Source: Heyndrickxia camelliae
GTDB lineage: Bacteria; Bacillota; Bacilli; Bacillales; Bacillaceae_C
DNA length: 64,000 bases
Assembly: GCF_002844575.1 (NCBI RefSeq)
Contig: NZ_PIQO01000009.1
Location: 109,835-173,834 of the forward strand
Direction of reading: 5' to 3'
The notes below the pieces were generated by a model. The model was not told the DNA's origin, did not search any database, and saw only the letters and a list, made by a program, of their open reading frames with translations. This document shows positions 35,885 to 44,957 of the stretch, one piece after another (positions within the stretch are counted from its first letter, which is position 1; every line of letters begins with the position of its first letter). The position numbers and the translations under genes are program-made.

Positions 35885-36399
35885 GGATGAAATATGGCGT
35901 TAATGGTATACAGCTCCTGCTTTTACTGTAATGATGTGTGTAGGGGAAATGGAAATGGACGCGTTAATCCTTCATTCGTATGCATTTATTGGTGGTTAGC
36001 GCATAAAGCGGTAAAAGACGCAAAAGGAGAGGCACGAGGCAGTAATAGGACATACCAATTATATGTTCCCTACTCGAAAAGTGGGTTTTCAATCTGGCAC
36101 CGTCTGATATGAATAAGATAGGCACGTGCTTCGACTTGGCGTCATTTAAGAGGGCAAAACCACAGGAAAGGCCCCTACATTCAACGATTCTTCCGTTTCG
36201 GGGGTGCTTCCAATGAAATGCAAGCAAAGGAAACAGGAATAACAAACTGAATCGTAGTACTGGAAGGAATATACTGCGGAAGCTAATTAGTAAAAGGGAT
36301 TGAATTTCTTGGATATGTAAAGAGGCATTAATAAAAAGTAGTCATCCTGTCGGTTCGTGAAATTGATGTAAAAATATAAACTAGATTGCCTAGGGAATA

Positions 36400-36441
36400 C
36401 CAAGTGGAAAAACGAGCTGTTTTTCACACTTGGTTTTTTTT
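36400..36441 (+). terminator. Strong intrinsic terminator
   Basis: CCAAGTG-GAAAAAC pairs with GTTTTTC-ACACTTGG around GAGCT; eight T follow. Its upstream gene is unclear, perhaps the RAYT transcript. Confidence 0.8.
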
Positions 36442-36454
36442 GTCTTTTAACACA

Positions 36455-36511
36455 AAGTGTCTTTCCTACAAGGACACTTTCTCGATTTGTCCACGAGTGG
36501 TGCCTGGCACC
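36455..36511 (-). repeat. REP-type element downstream of RAYT, minus orientation
   Basis: On the minus strand it reads GGTGCCAGGCACCACTCGTG, then GACAAATCGAGAAAGTGTCC. Same A-core subtype as the copy at 35046 but inverted; the two bracket the RAYT gene. Confidence 0.85.
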
Positions 36512-36706
36512 CGATGCAAACGTTTTCAGAAATTTTTTTATATTTCGTGGGACGAAGGGGTTGACTTTGTCTAGGAGAATCAATAGAATTAAGTGTAATT
36601 TCATAATAATTTGTTAATTTAGAAATATAAAAGAGTGCGCGAGATACTGTTGAGTGTATGAGTATATCCCGTTGCTACTAGCCAAGACATTTAGGGGGGA
36701 TGAAAG

Positions 36707-37870
36707 ATGCTTGATGAACCAATCATCGCAAGCGTCATCGTGTTAGCCTTAGTAATGATCGGAGAAGTTATCTCCATTGTTAGTCGTGCAAGAGTTCCAA
36801 TGCTTTTCGTTGTTTTTTTAGGATATCTACTTTGTCTTTGGGCAGGGATATTTCCAACCAATCTTACAGACAAAACACCACTAACGGTATTTGGAGGACT
36901 GATGATAGCTCCGCTGATAGTCCATATGGGGACTCTTATACCGTTCAAAACATTAAAGGCGCAATATAAATCTGTTATTATTGCTATCACTGGTATTATT
37001 TTTGCTACTATTCTTATTCTCGCTATAGCAACCCCTATACTGGGCTATAAAACAGCCGCATCAGGAATCGGGCCATTAACCGGGGGAATCATCGCTTTTG
37101 TTATTACATCAGAAAAACTAAAGGCAATTGGGATGACCTCCATTATTGTTATACCTGCACTTATATTAGCTTTACAAAGTATTATCGGTTTACCATTAGC
37201 TTCTAACTTTTTAAGAAAATATGGATTAAAACTTCGCGATTCTCACAATATGAGTGATACTGCTGCAAACGAAGTAGCGGTTGCAACTGCAGAGACCACT
37301 AAATCATGGATCCCGGAGAAATATGCAACTTCTGCTGTCCTGATTTTTCAATTATTTATAGGTGGAGCAATTGCCGTATTACTTGGAAAATGGACTGGCA
37401 TTCATTACAGTCTATGGTCCCTTATTATTGGTTTTGTCGGTATTAAAGTTGGGTTCTATCGTGAAAACATGATGCAAAGAGCCAATACATTTGGTATTGC
37501 CAATGCTGGTCTAATCATTGCATTATTGCCATCATTGAATTCAGTGACTTTTGAAGCTTTCCTCAAAAACTTGCCAGCAGTTCTACTTATCCTTATAGTA
37601 GGAGCAATTGGGATTATTATTGGCGGTATTGTAGGTTCGAAAATTTTTAAATGGGACAAATTTCTTGGTATACCTGTTGCATTAACAGCGCTATTCGGAT
37701 TTCCAGGAGATTATATGATTTGTTCAGAAATTAGTCGTTCCCTTGCACGAAATAAAAAAGAAGAGGAATGGTTATTTTCACAGTTGTTGACTCCTTTATT
37801 AATCGGTGGATTTACAACTGTAACAGTAGCCTCGGTCGTTCTAGCAAGTATATTAATGAAGACTTTGTAA
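36707..37870 (+). CDS. Polytopic membrane transporter of unknown substrate
   Basis: The 387-residue protein has about eleven hydrophobic helices. It includes VPMLFVVFLGYLLCLWAGIF, a glycine-rich GPLTGGIIAFVI, MSDTAANEVAVATAETT, the pseudo-repeat ANTFGIANAGLIIALLPSL, and ALFGFPGDYMICSEISRS. The overall topology recalls ESS/GltS-like or DUF-type carriers, but I do not recognise the family with confidence. It has a GGGGGGAT site. The amidohydrolase gene converges from the other side, and the two may share a substrate pathway, which is inference. Confidence 0.72.
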   Translation: MLDEPIIASVIVLALVMIGEVISIVSRARVPMLFVVFLGYLLCLWAGIFPTNLTDKTPLTVFGGLMIAPLIVHMGTLIPFKTLKAQYKSVIIAITGIIFATILILAIATPILGYKTAASGIGPLTGGIIAFVITSEKLKAIGMTSIIVIPALILALQSIIGLPLASNFLRKYGLKLRDSHNMSDTAANEVAVATAETTKSWIPEKYATSAVLIFQLFIGGAIAVLLGKWTGIHYSLWSLIIGFVGIKVGFYRENMMQRANTFGIANAGLIIALLPSLNSVTFEAFLKNLPAVLLILIVGAIGIIIGGIVGSKIFKWDKFLGIPVALTALFGFPGDYMICSEISRSLARNKKEEEWLFSQLLTPLLIGGFTTVTVASVVLASILMKTL

Positions 37871-37883
37871 AATGAGTAAAAAA

Positions 37884-37908
37884 CCTCCTGTGTGGACAGG
37901 GGGCTTTT
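37884..37908 (+). terminator. Intrinsic terminator of the transporter gene
   Basis: CCTCCTGT pairs with ACAGGGGG around GTGG, then CTTTT. Confidence 0.75.
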
Positions 37909-38010
37909 AATATTTCAAAGATGTTTGTAAAAAGGCAGTCGCAGAAAATCCCCTGATTAATTACACATAATGGAACTGGTGGTGGCAAACTCTCGACATT
38001 CCAAATTTAA

Positions 38011-38034
38011 GACCAAATCGTTTTCGATTTGGTC
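38011..38034 (-). terminator. Hairpin after the amidohydrolase gene
   Basis: GACCAAATCG TTTT CGATTTGGTC is a perfect stem; on the minus strand it is followed by TTAAATTT, so it is a plausible terminator. Confidence 0.6.
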
Positions 38035-38058
38035 CGTGTTCAATCTTATATGAAAAAC

Positions 38059-39327
38059 TTATTGGGTCACTAGATTTGTGGCTCCTACCCTTAAATCTTT
38101 CACTACTTTACCATCTTTTACAACAATGACGATATTATCTTGATTTTCTAAAGAAGAGATATCTGTTAATGGATTGACTTTTGTGATGACGAGATCAGCC
38201 AGCTTTCCGTCCTCGACTGTTCCTAATTTATCCTCCCAGCCAAGGCATTCAGCGGCAACCTTTGTAGTTGCAACAATAGATTCCATAGGACTCATGCCGA
38301 TACCACACATTAAGTTCAATTCGCGAAGGTTTGTGCCATGCGGCATAACCCCTGCATCTGTACCCATTGCAATTTTAACTCCAGCCTTAAATGCCTTCGT
38401 AACACTTTCGTGGTGAATATCCACAACTTCCAGTGCTTTTTGAATAGCATGTGCAGGCATATTATTGCTGTTTTTCCCTTGTTCTAGAACTGCTACTGGA
38501 GCGAGTAGGGTAGGCACTAGGTAAGTTCCGTGTTTTAGCATTAATTCAATTGCCTCATCATCAAGGAAAATTCCGTGTTCAATAGAGTGAATTCCTGCAC
38601 GAACGGCATTTTTTACTCCCTCTGCACCCTGAGCATGGGCCATTACCTTAATTCCGCGGCGGAATCTTGCTTCTTCTACGATAATACTTAACTCTTCAAA
38701 AGAGAATTGAGTAAATTCCGGATGGTCTGTCGGGCTCATTACACCGCCAGTTGCATGAACTTTAATGATATCTGCGCCGGCTCTTAGCATTTCTCTTACA
38801 CGTTGGCGAACTTGCTCAGGGCCGTCACAAAGTCCGCTCGGCATGCCTGGGTAGGTAGGTCTAGTTGTGTCGATGCCGGATCTTGTCCAACTATCGCCGT
38901 GGCCGCCTGTAATGGTTAGCGGATTAATACTCACTTGCATTCTAGGTCCGAGCACAAGGCCATTCTCAATTGCTTGCTTTACTCCCACATCTGTAAACCC
39001 TGCGTCACGTACAGAAGTAATTCCTGCGTTTACAGTTTTTTTCATATGTTCAATGGCTTGGTAAAAATGATAGGAAAATGGAGTGGAGACGGTTTTTTCA
39101 AGATTAGAAAACTCCATCATCATGTGAACATGTGTATCAAATAATCCCGGCAGGATATACCCATTCTGTGCATCTAAAATTTCCACATCTTCATCTGGGA
39201 GACGAATTTCGCTGGCTCTACCTACTTGTTTAATTTGGTTGTCCTTCAATAAAACCGCTGCATCCTGAAGTGGCTCCCCGCCAATTCCATCAATAAGTGT
39301 TCCGTTTTTGACAAGTACGTAAGTCAT
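38059..39327 (-). CDS. Metal-dependent amidohydrolase (imidazolonepropionase/prolidase-like)
   Basis: About 422 residues. The fold signature is complete: GYILPGLFDTHVHMMM (first two metal histidines), IIKVHATGGV (carbamylated lysine), KVMAHAQGAEG and HSIEHGIF (histidines) and AMGTDAGVMPHG (catalytic aspartate). The N-terminal beta-sandwich begins YVLVKNGTLIDG. It belongs to the amidohydrolase branch that includes Xaa-Pro and organophosphate-acid hydrolases; the substrate is not readable. ATG 39327 is chosen for AAGGAAGGG 9 bases upstream. Confidence 0.9.
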   Translation of the reverse strand: MTYVLVKNGTLIDGIGGEPLQDAAVLLKDNQIKQVGRASEIRLPDEDVEILDAQNGYILPGLFDTHVHMMMEFSNLEKTVSTPFSYHFYQAIEHMKKTVNAGITSVRDAGFTDVGVKQAIENGLVLGPRMQVSINPLTITGGHGDSWTRSGIDTTRPTYPGMPSGLCDGPEQVRQRVREMLRAGADIIKVHATGGVMSPTDHPEFTQFSFEELSIIVEEARFRRGIKVMAHAQGAEGVKNAVRAGIHSIEHGIFLDDEAIELMLKHGTYLVPTLLAPVAVLEQGKNSNNMPAHAIQKALEVVDIHHESVTKAFKAGVKIAMGTDAGVMPHGTNLRELNLMCGIGMSPMESIVATTKVAAECLGWEDKLGTVEDGKLADLVITKVNPLTDISSLENQDNIVIVVKDGKVVKDLRVGATNLVTQ

Positions 39328-39531
39328 GTTAGTATCCCTTCCTTTTTGTTTATTTATTCTATCAATTAACAATATTCTATACTATTTGATAGATGTCCTG
39401 CCGAAATTCAGAAAAAATTTCGTGAAGCTAAATATTTTTTTAATCGTGTAAAGGGAAAAAGCAATCTAACAACCAAAGGAATAATAAAAAAAGAATTGGC
39501 TAATGGCCAATTCTTCTTGAATTTTAAAAAA

Positions 39532-39588
39532 ACTGTCCACCCTCTGTGGACAAATTATCAATTTGTCCACGAGTGGTGCCTGGCACCT
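39532..39588 (-). repeat. REP-type element overlapping a stop codon
   Basis: Minus-strand copy of the A-core subtype: GGTGCCAGGCACCACTCGTG, then a perfect second stem GTGGACAAATT-ATC-AATTTGTCCAC (39547-39571) and GGGTGGACAG. Its first G is the third base of the TAG that ends the lipoprotein gene. Confidence 0.87.
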
Positions 39589-40849
39589 AACGGAAGATGT
39601 GGACTTTTCCCCAGTGGGTGCCGCCGTCAGAGGTGGTGTACATAACACTTGGTTTGGTGTTTTCAGTGATGATCCACCAGCCATGATTTTCGTCCGCAAT
39701 GGCAAGGTATGAATCACCGTATCCAGTAAAGGTTTCATTGCTGTTAACCCATGTTTTTCCGCCGTCTTTCGTCCAACCAATTGAATTAGGATCGTCGCAA
39801 GCTGGGCAAGAGCCACCCATGAAGGCTACTTTGGGATTGACTACATAGAACGGGCCAGGTTTCGTTCCTTTATTTTTTGGCCCATTTCTATCCTCTTGTG
39901 TAAATCCCGGAGCTGGACCACCGCCAGAGGTAGAATTAGCAATAACGGTATTCCAAGAATTTCCTCCATCCATCGTATGGAAAACCGAGTAGGAGGTTTG
40001 TGTCATTCCGGAATCACCAATACATTCAATCCAAGCATCATTCACCCCTGTAGAACGAATGATGGCATCTTCTAATGGGGAAACAAGCTTTTTCGATAAA
40101 ACGGGATACCAATTCTTCCCCCCATCAGTTGTCTTTTGAACGGATAACACCTGTTTGCTTTGAGTAACTGCCCATCCATTTTTTAAATCGTGAAAGTACG
40201 CCTGGTTTACTATGTTTTTTGGCGTTTCGAATGGTCGCCAAGTTCTGCCCCCATCTAATGAATAGGCATTTCCGCTTAAAGCAGTGTTGCTTGAGATAAA
40301 ATGAAGAAATCCTTTATTAGGTGAAGTGCCTATTAATGTCCAGTGTTCGCCGCCATCTTTTGATTGCAACAATCTTAAACTATTTCCTCCTTGATTTAAG
40401 GTCGCCCAAACTTCTTGTTGATTTAAGGCGAAAATTTGTTGTACCTTTCCGACCCCTTTGTATTTTACAGCCCAGTTGTACCCGCCGTTTACTGTTTTTG
40501 CAATCCAGCCATTGCCTCCAACCCAGCCTGTTTGAGGGTCTGCTAGTCGAACTGCAGTAACAGCACTCATATCCACTTTTTTATTATCTGCTTTGGCAGG
40601 AGGTGAAGTAATAGCATTTCCTTTCCCGCCATTTACTTGTGATCCAGAAGATGCACTTGAGGTTGATTCAGAATTTTTATCCGAAGAATGATTTGTTTTC
40701 GATGTCTGCGATTTTAATGATTCCTTATCTGCTATGGAAACATTACTCGTTTGCTTGGATTCTTGATTACCTTCCGAACTGCATGCAGCTAGAACAAGAG
40801 AAAGCCCCAACCCCAATGCCGTCAATATGGACCTTTTTATATATATCAT
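39587..40849 (-). CDS. Lipoprotein with YCF48/BNR-type beta-propeller repeats
   Basis: About 420 residues. A lipoprotein signal (KRSILTALGLGLSLVLAACS) places Cys near residue 23. A Ser/Asn/Lys-rich linker follows, then repeats with the sialidase-like S-x-D-x-G-x-x-W motif: KTVNGGYNWAV, SKDGGEHWTL, SLDGGRTWRP, TTDGGKNWYP, TMDGGNSWNT, TKDGGKTWVN, TSDGGTHWGK. These are Asp-box propeller blades, so it is probably an exported binding protein. ATG 40849 fits GGGGGAT spacing. The C-terminus ends exactly at the REP element, so a little may be missing. Confidence 0.87.
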   Translation of the reverse strand: MIYIKRSILTALGLGLSLVLAACSSEGNQESKQTSNVSIADKESLKSQTSKTNHSSDKNSESTSSASSGSQVNGGKGNAITSPPAKADNKKVDMSAVTAVRLADPQTGWVGGNGWIAKTVNGGYNWAVKYKGVGKVQQIFALNQQEVWATLNQGGNSLRLLQSKDGGEHWTLIGTSPNKGFLHFISSNTALSGNAYSLDGGRTWRPFETPKNIVNQAYFHDLKNGWAVTQSKQVLSVQKTTDGGKNWYPVLSKKLVSPLEDAIIRSTGVNDAWIECIGDSGMTQTSYSVFHTMDGGNSWNTVIANSTSGGGPAPGFTQEDRNGPKNKGTKPGPFYVVNPKVAFMGGSCPACDDPNSIGWTKDGGKTWVNSNETFTGYGDSYLAIADENHGWWIITENTKPSVMYTTSDGGTHWGKVHIFR

Positions 40850-41137
40850 GTATTGATCCCCCAATTAATTAATTGTTACCTTGAAATTTTTACATACATT
40901 AGACGATTCTATCTTTATAAGTGTTACGTTTTGGAACGCCTATTTTAAAAATTTGAGTAAATATATATTCGAAATTCTATTATATGCGAGTTTAGTAGAA
41001 AGATATTCCTATATTTAAAATTCTCTGTACTAAAATAACATATAACCGTTAAATAATCCATTTGATGGACATACTATATCTATAACTAGAGGCTTAGATA
41101 ATAAACAATGCAGGGGAAGGTATAGGAGGCGGATAAA

Positions 41138-41419
41138 ATGGAGGTCTTTCATAAGTTTGCGGATTTTCTTTGGGATGGCTTAATTTTAAAATATGTTTCT
41201 GAAAGAGACATAGTGATTCCTTACTTGTTGTTTTTAATCATGGGAGTTGTTTTTGAGCTTTTTTTACTAGTCCTAGCAATAATATCTGCCTATTTACTTT
41301 TCAGCTTCGAATACATGCCCGATATTTCTTACTTTGCCAGTATAGGCATTTTAATTCTGCTATTTTTATTAAACTTACTAATGTTACGAGCGGTGAAAAA
41401 CAAAGTAAAACCAAGATGA
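41138..41419 (+). CDS. Small membrane protein, two to three helices
   Basis: The 93-residue protein has a short amphipathic start, a helix YLLFLIMGVVFELFLLVLAI and a second ASIGILILLFLLNLLMLRAV with a basic tail. A GGAGGCGG site 8 bases upstream supports expression. No family was recognised. Confidence 0.7.
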   Translation: MEVFHKFADFLWDGLILKYVSERDIVIPYLLFLIMGVVFELFLLVLAIISAYLLFSFEYMPDISYFASIGILILLFLLNLLMLRAVKNKVKPR

Positions 41420-41425
41420 AAATAT

Positions 41426-41599
41426 TCACCTCTGTCTATCTACAATTTCCAATCCTACTCTCAAATCCCAGACATCTTGATCCTTGAAAGGGAAAAAATG
41501 GCCGAATTCAGAGCCCGAACCACTTTCTAATTCAAACGTTATATAATAGGTTGTGCTGGTAGAATTTTTGCCACTGTGTGATTCCTTTGATAAACGTTC
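41426..41599 (-). pseudogene. Remnant of a DUF2500-like protein
   Basis: A minus-strand open stretch ends in TGA at 41428-41426 and runs back to a TAG at 41600. It codes NSTSTTYYITFELESGSGSE and then DLRVGLEIVD, which resembles the C-terminal domain of DUF2500 membrane proteins. It has no start or ribosome site and no upstream part, so it is a fragment. The assignment is from memory. Confidence 0.45.
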
Positions 41600-41697
41600 C
41601 TATAAAAACGAATCCAATAAAATTGGCCTAGTACTAAATAGAAATTATTCATTACCTATTTTCTCACAACCTTGCCTTTGATACGTATGAAAAATAC

Positions 41698-41727
41698 CCC
41701 TTTTACTTGTCTCAAATAGTAAAAGGG
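41698..41727 (-). terminator. Terminator of the gerAB-like gene
   Basis: CCCTTTTAC and GTAAAAGGG arms; on the minus strand followed by TATTTTTC. Confidence 0.75.
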
Positions 41728-41731
41728 TGCA

Positions 41732-42856
41732 CTATACAGTAGAAGATTTTTCTGTTTTTGATTTCTTTTTCGCTTTGATTTTCATGGTGAGCCATAATAA
41801 TACAGTCAGAATCGGAATGTAGATATTCCCAATAATAAAGCCTATACTATTAATGAGACTATTTAATATACTGATTTGTGGCCTGGTTTCGAAAAAGATA
41901 CAGCCAAGCAGGACAAGAATACTTAACAAAAAGATATTGTATTTCATTTTAAATTTTATCGTTCTTTTAATCAACTTGCTGGAACACCAGAGGGATATAC
42001 AGATGCTTGGCAAAATAATGAGACACCAGTTGGCAATCCCGATAAATTCAAATCGTTCAACAACAGGTAAATTTACGATTTTAAAGGAGGTCAATGTTGG
42101 CCAGATTTCTTTTTCCAATTGATCGACTGGAAAATATGCAAATGTAATGAACGTTAAGTATAGATACAATAATGTTGTAAAAATAAGTGATAACTGACAC
42201 CATTTTTTCACCTTTTTTTTGTTTTTAATAAATGGATATATTATTAAGATTGTTTCATAACCCATGTTTGACAACGACATATTCTCTGATGAGACAAAAA
42301 TCTCATTAAGGGAGTGATCAAATAATGGAAAAAAATGTCGAAAATCAGCGAAAGGGATGGTAAACCCTTGGATAAAGATAATATAAAACGGTAGAGTAAA
42401 GGCAAAAAATGAAATACCGACAAGGGTTCGGATTCCGCCCAAAATAATATAGATACATAATAATAGGTATCCGGAGGCAAACCAAAAAGTACTTAAATCA
42501 GGGAACATCCAGACCTGAACAATTTCGATATAATTTCTTAATACCGTGATTGCATACCATAAATAGTAGATGGCAAATAGAATATTTAGAAGACTCCCCA
42601 CCCGTTTTCCAAAAACACTCCAATGTATATCACAAAAGTCACCCTGTACCATTTCCAATTGTTTAATCATAAGCCACATAACTACATTGGTTGTCAGCCC
42701 TGAAAGGATGACAGCCTGCCAACCATCGTACCCCGCAAACTTAGCAACATGCTTTTCGAAGTCAAGTAATCCGATACCTACTTGCATTGTGACAATAACG
42801 TAAAATATAAAATAAGGAGAAAACTTTTGGGATTCAGGAACGGTTTGCGGCTGCAT
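41732..42856 (-). CDS. GerAB-family spore germination permease (orphan)
   Basis: The 374-residue protein has ten or eleven hydrophobic helices in the amino acid permease pattern of GerAB/ArcD/ProY proteins: FSPYFIFYVIVTMQVGIGLL, FAGYDGWQAVILSGLTTNVV, NYIEIVQVWMFPDLSTF and LSNMGYETILIIYPFI. GerAB proteins are the ligand-binding partners in germinant receptors. GGAGGTAGC lies 5 bases before ATG. No gerAA or gerAC-like gene is next to it, so it is a solitary copy; it must work with another subunit or be non-functional. Confidence 0.9.
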   Translation of the reverse strand: MQPQTVPESQKFSPYFIFYVIVTMQVGIGLLDFEKHVAKFAGYDGWQAVILSGLTTNVVMWLMIKQLEMVQGDFCDIHWSVFGKRVGSLLNILFAIYYLWYAITVLRNYIEIVQVWMFPDLSTFWFASGYLLLCIYIILGGIRTLVGISFFAFTLPFYIIFIQGFTIPFADFRHFFPLFDHSLNEIFVSSENMSLSNMGYETILIIYPFIKNKKKVKKWCQLSLIFTTLLYLYLTFITFAYFPVDQLEKEIWPTLTSFKIVNLPVVERFEFIGIANWCLIILPSICISLWCSSKLIKRTIKFKMKYNIFLLSILVLLGCIFFETRPQISILNSLINSIGFIIGNIYIPILTVLLWLTMKIKAKKKSKTEKSSTV

Positions 42857-43164
42857 GTAGCTACCTCCAGCTGGGAAATCTCTTACTAGTCATGAAGGTT
42901 AGTGTTACCAAAAAAAGGGGAAATATGAAACTTGTGAGCGGCTTTTTTGGGAAGAGTAGTGATAAGGAGTTCAAAGTTTCCTATGTATAAAGATAACAAC
43001 AGGGGATAAATGACTATTCTGATTTTTATGTTAATATGTTTTTAAAGGAAAAAGAAGGTAATTTGCAAATTATTCTTTACGCACTGCATCGAAACCAACT
43101 CTGTAAAATCGTTACACCCAAGGGTTATGAAGGCAGTTTCAAAAAGTAGTAAGGGGGAAATAGT

Positions 43165-43686
43165 ATGCGAAAAGTAGTTTTATATATTGCAACAAGCTTA
43201 GATGGATATATTGCTGGTGAGGATGACTCATTAGATTGGCTCTTTCGAGTAGAAGGAGAAGGGGACAATGGGTACTCAGAATTTTATGAGACAGTGGATA
43301 CGATTTTGATGGGGAGGAAGACGTATGATCAGGTGCTTATTTTAGAAAACGGGAAATTTCCTTATCAGAATAAAAAATGCTATGTATTTTCACATACGAT
43401 TACCGGATCCAATGAGAATGTTGAATTTGTTAATGGGGATATTGTTTCATTAGTCAATGAATGGAAAAAACAAAAAGGTAAAAACATTTGGATTGAAGGC
43501 GGCGGGGAGTTACTGCACTTCTTTTTGAAGGAAAAATTAGTGGACGAAATACGAGTCACGGTTGCACCAGCCATAATCGGGAAAGGGATTCCTTTGTTTA
43601 AAAAGGGAGACTATGAGATGGATTTAGTATTAAAAGGAATAAAAAAATACAATCAATTTGTAGAACTTCAATATGAAGTGAAATAA
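43165..43686 (+). CDS. Dihydrofolate reductase/RibD C-terminal family protein (YwjB-like)
   Basis: The 173-residue protein matches the RibD_C branch: VVLYIATSLDGYIAGEDDSLDW, DTILMGRKTYDQVL, the glycine-rich NADPH loop IWIEGGGELL, and VDEIRVTVAPAIIGKGIPLF. Such proteins are small NAD(P)H-dependent reductases of unknown substrate. The AGGGGGAAA site is in place. It stands alone between gerAB and the GIY-YIG gene. Confidence 0.9.
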   Translation: MRKVVLYIATSLDGYIAGEDDSLDWLFRVEGEGDNGYSEFYETVDTILMGRKTYDQVLILENGKFPYQNKKCYVFSHTITGSNENVEFVNGDIVSLVNEWKKQKGKNIWIEGGGELLHFFLKEKLVDEIRVTVAPAIIGKGIPLFKKGDYEMDLVLKGIKKYNQFVELQYEVK

Positions 43687-43707
43687 GATCACTTGAATAA
43701 GGGAAAA

Positions 43708-43716
43708 ATGCTATAA
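43708..43716 (+). promoter_or_regulatory. Extended -10 promoter of the GIY-YIG gene
   Basis: TGCTATAAT (TG-N-TATAAT) lies 44 bases before the TTG at 43753. A start near 43723 would put the in-frame ATG 43726 almost at the transcript end, which favours the TTG start. Confidence 0.5.
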
Positions 43717-43752
43717 TAAGTCTTCATGATAAAAAAAATAGGAAGTGATCTT

Positions 43753-44127
43753 TTGATTAAAATAGAAATTCCAAAACCGGATGTAGTCGTGACAAAGCAA
43801 AAACTAACAGGAGACGCGAAAGACGCAAAAATCAGCAGTCAATATGGATTTGTTGATTTTCGATTGATTTCAAGGGAAAAAGGTGGCATTATTTTGTTTT
43901 ATAATGCGGACGGGGAGTTATTATACGTCGGGAAAGCTAGAAAACTTCGTCAACGCGTAACTAAACACTTTGAGGATAATGTATCTCCTATTAAGAACCA
44001 TCGAGACGAAGTTCATAAAATTGCTGTCTTCTATGTAGAAGATCCAACGGAACGTGAAATATATGAAACCTATATCATTAACAAGCTTCAAGCAAAATAT
44101 AATATCGATAAGGTATTTTTTAAATAA
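43753..44127 (+). CDS. GIY-YIG nuclease-domain protein
   Basis: About 124 residues. GIILFYNADGELLYVGKARK is the GIY...YVG motif, followed by LRQRVTKHFED and a catalytic glutamate in EDPTEREIYETYIINKLQA. The TTG at 43753 follows AGGAAGTGATC; the ATG at 43726 lacks a ribosome site. Isolated GIY-YIG proteins may cut branched or damaged DNA; the target is unknown. A terminator follows. Confidence 0.85.
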   Translation: MIKIEIPKPDVVVTKQKLTGDAKDAKISSQYGFVDFRLISREKGGIILFYNADGELLYVGKARKLRQRVTKHFEDNVSPIKNHRDEVHKIAVFYVEDPTEREIYETYIINKLQAKYNIDKVFFK

Positions 44128-44128
44128 G

Positions 44129-44155
44129 CAATCCTCTTTGGGGATTGTTTTTTTT
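44129..44155 (+). terminator. Intrinsic terminator
   Basis: CAATCC pairs with GGATTG around TCTTTGG, then eight T. Confidence 0.78.
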
Positions 44156-44244
44156 ACTGTAGAAAGTAAAAATAATGGTTAGTAAAGCAGTGTGATTTTA
44201 TACGGTAAAATGATAGGATGAAAGAAGGAATCGGAGGGATAAAG

Positions 44245-44580
44245 GTGGAAATAAAAAAGATCACGCCCCAAGAATTAGCGGAACAATTAAGAAACAAGAA
44301 ACCATTTGTTCTTGATGTCCGTGCAGAAGAAAAGTTTCAAGACTATCATGTGGAAAACGCGTACAACATTCCTAAGTCAGTTATTTTGGAAAATCAAGAG
44401 GATGTAATATCCACCTTACCAAAAGATACGGAAATTATAGTAACTTGTACAACCGGAAACTCCGCAGCCAAATGTGCGCAAATTTTAGCAGATAAGAATT
44501 ATCAGGTTACCTTGCTTGAAGGTGGCATTACCGCATGGAAAGACTACAATCAAAAAAAAGGAGGAGAGAAACATGAGTGA
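44245..44580 (+). CDS. Rhodanese-like domain protein
   Basis: About 111 residues. The domain has PQELAEQLRNKKPFVLDVRA, then YHVENAYNIPKSVI and the active-site loop VTCTTGNSA with the persulfide-forming cysteine. EGGITAWKDYN is the usual end. It is a single-domain sulfurtransferase of the cytoplasm. A GTG at 44245, 6 bases after GGAGGG, is the most likely start. It overlaps the ASCH gene by 8 bases, so the two are coupled. Confidence 0.88.
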   Translation: MEIKKITPQELAEQLRNKKPFVLDVRAEEKFQDYHVENAYNIPKSVILENQEDVISTLPKDTEIIVTCTTGNSAAKCAQILADKNYQVTLLEGGITAWKDYNQKKGGEKHE

Positions 44581-44908
44581 AAACAACGCTTTACCTCCAA
44601 AAACCTGCTCAGTCGACCGCTTAGTAACAGTGGAAAGGGATGTCAAAAAGGTGTTAGCAGGGGAGAAAACTGCTACTCGCCGAAACGGCAGATATGCCGA
44701 TGTTGGTGAAATCATGGAACTAGACGGTAAAAAATTTGTGGTTGAAAATGTTTACTCGCAACAGCTCGGAGATATGACAGAAGAAAATGCGCATCAAGAA
44801 GGATTTGCGAATTTAGAAGAATATAAAGAATTCATTTTATCCATACACCCTGGAATGCGCTGGGTACCGAAAATGAAAGTATGGGTACATGAATTTAAAT
44901 CGCTGTAA
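44573..44908 (+). CDS. ASCH-domain protein
   Basis: About 111 residues from ATG 44573 (AGGAGAG upstream). It has TVERDVKKVLAGEKTATRRN and YADVGEIMELDGKKFVVENV, followed by LGDMTEENAHQEGFANLEEY, as in the ASCH fold of RNA-binding or YqfB-like amidohydrolase proteins. The K-T-A-T-R-R pattern is characteristic. Partner of the rhodanese gene by overlap; function not established. Confidence 0.85.
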   Translation: MSENNALPPKTCSVDRLVTVERDVKKVLAGEKTATRRNGRYADVGEIMELDGKKFVVENVYSQQLGDMTEENAHQEGFANLEEYKEFILSIHPGMRWVPKMKVWVHEFKSL

Positions 44909-44934
44909 ACCTCTACAATCTGTGGAGGTTTTTT
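44908..44934 (+). terminator. Terminator of the rhodanese-ASCH unit
   Basis: AACCTCTAC pairs with GTGGAGGTT around a short AATCT loop, then TTTT; the 5' arm begins within the last stop codon. Confidence 0.75.
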
Positions 44935-44957
44935 CGATTTAAAAAAAACAGTGTGGG

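Larger units (their letters stand above)
35885..36706. other. Long gene-poor region after RAYT
   Basis: Apart from the terminator (36400) and REP element (36455), 35885-36706 has no supported gene. Short open frames at 35894-36112 lack a ribosome site and a recognisable product. AT-rich DNA at 36600-36700 probably carries the promoter of the next transporter. Confidence 0.45.

Noticed and set aside
35894..36112. 72-residue frame after the RAYT gene
   Set aside because: Weak start context and no recognisable product.
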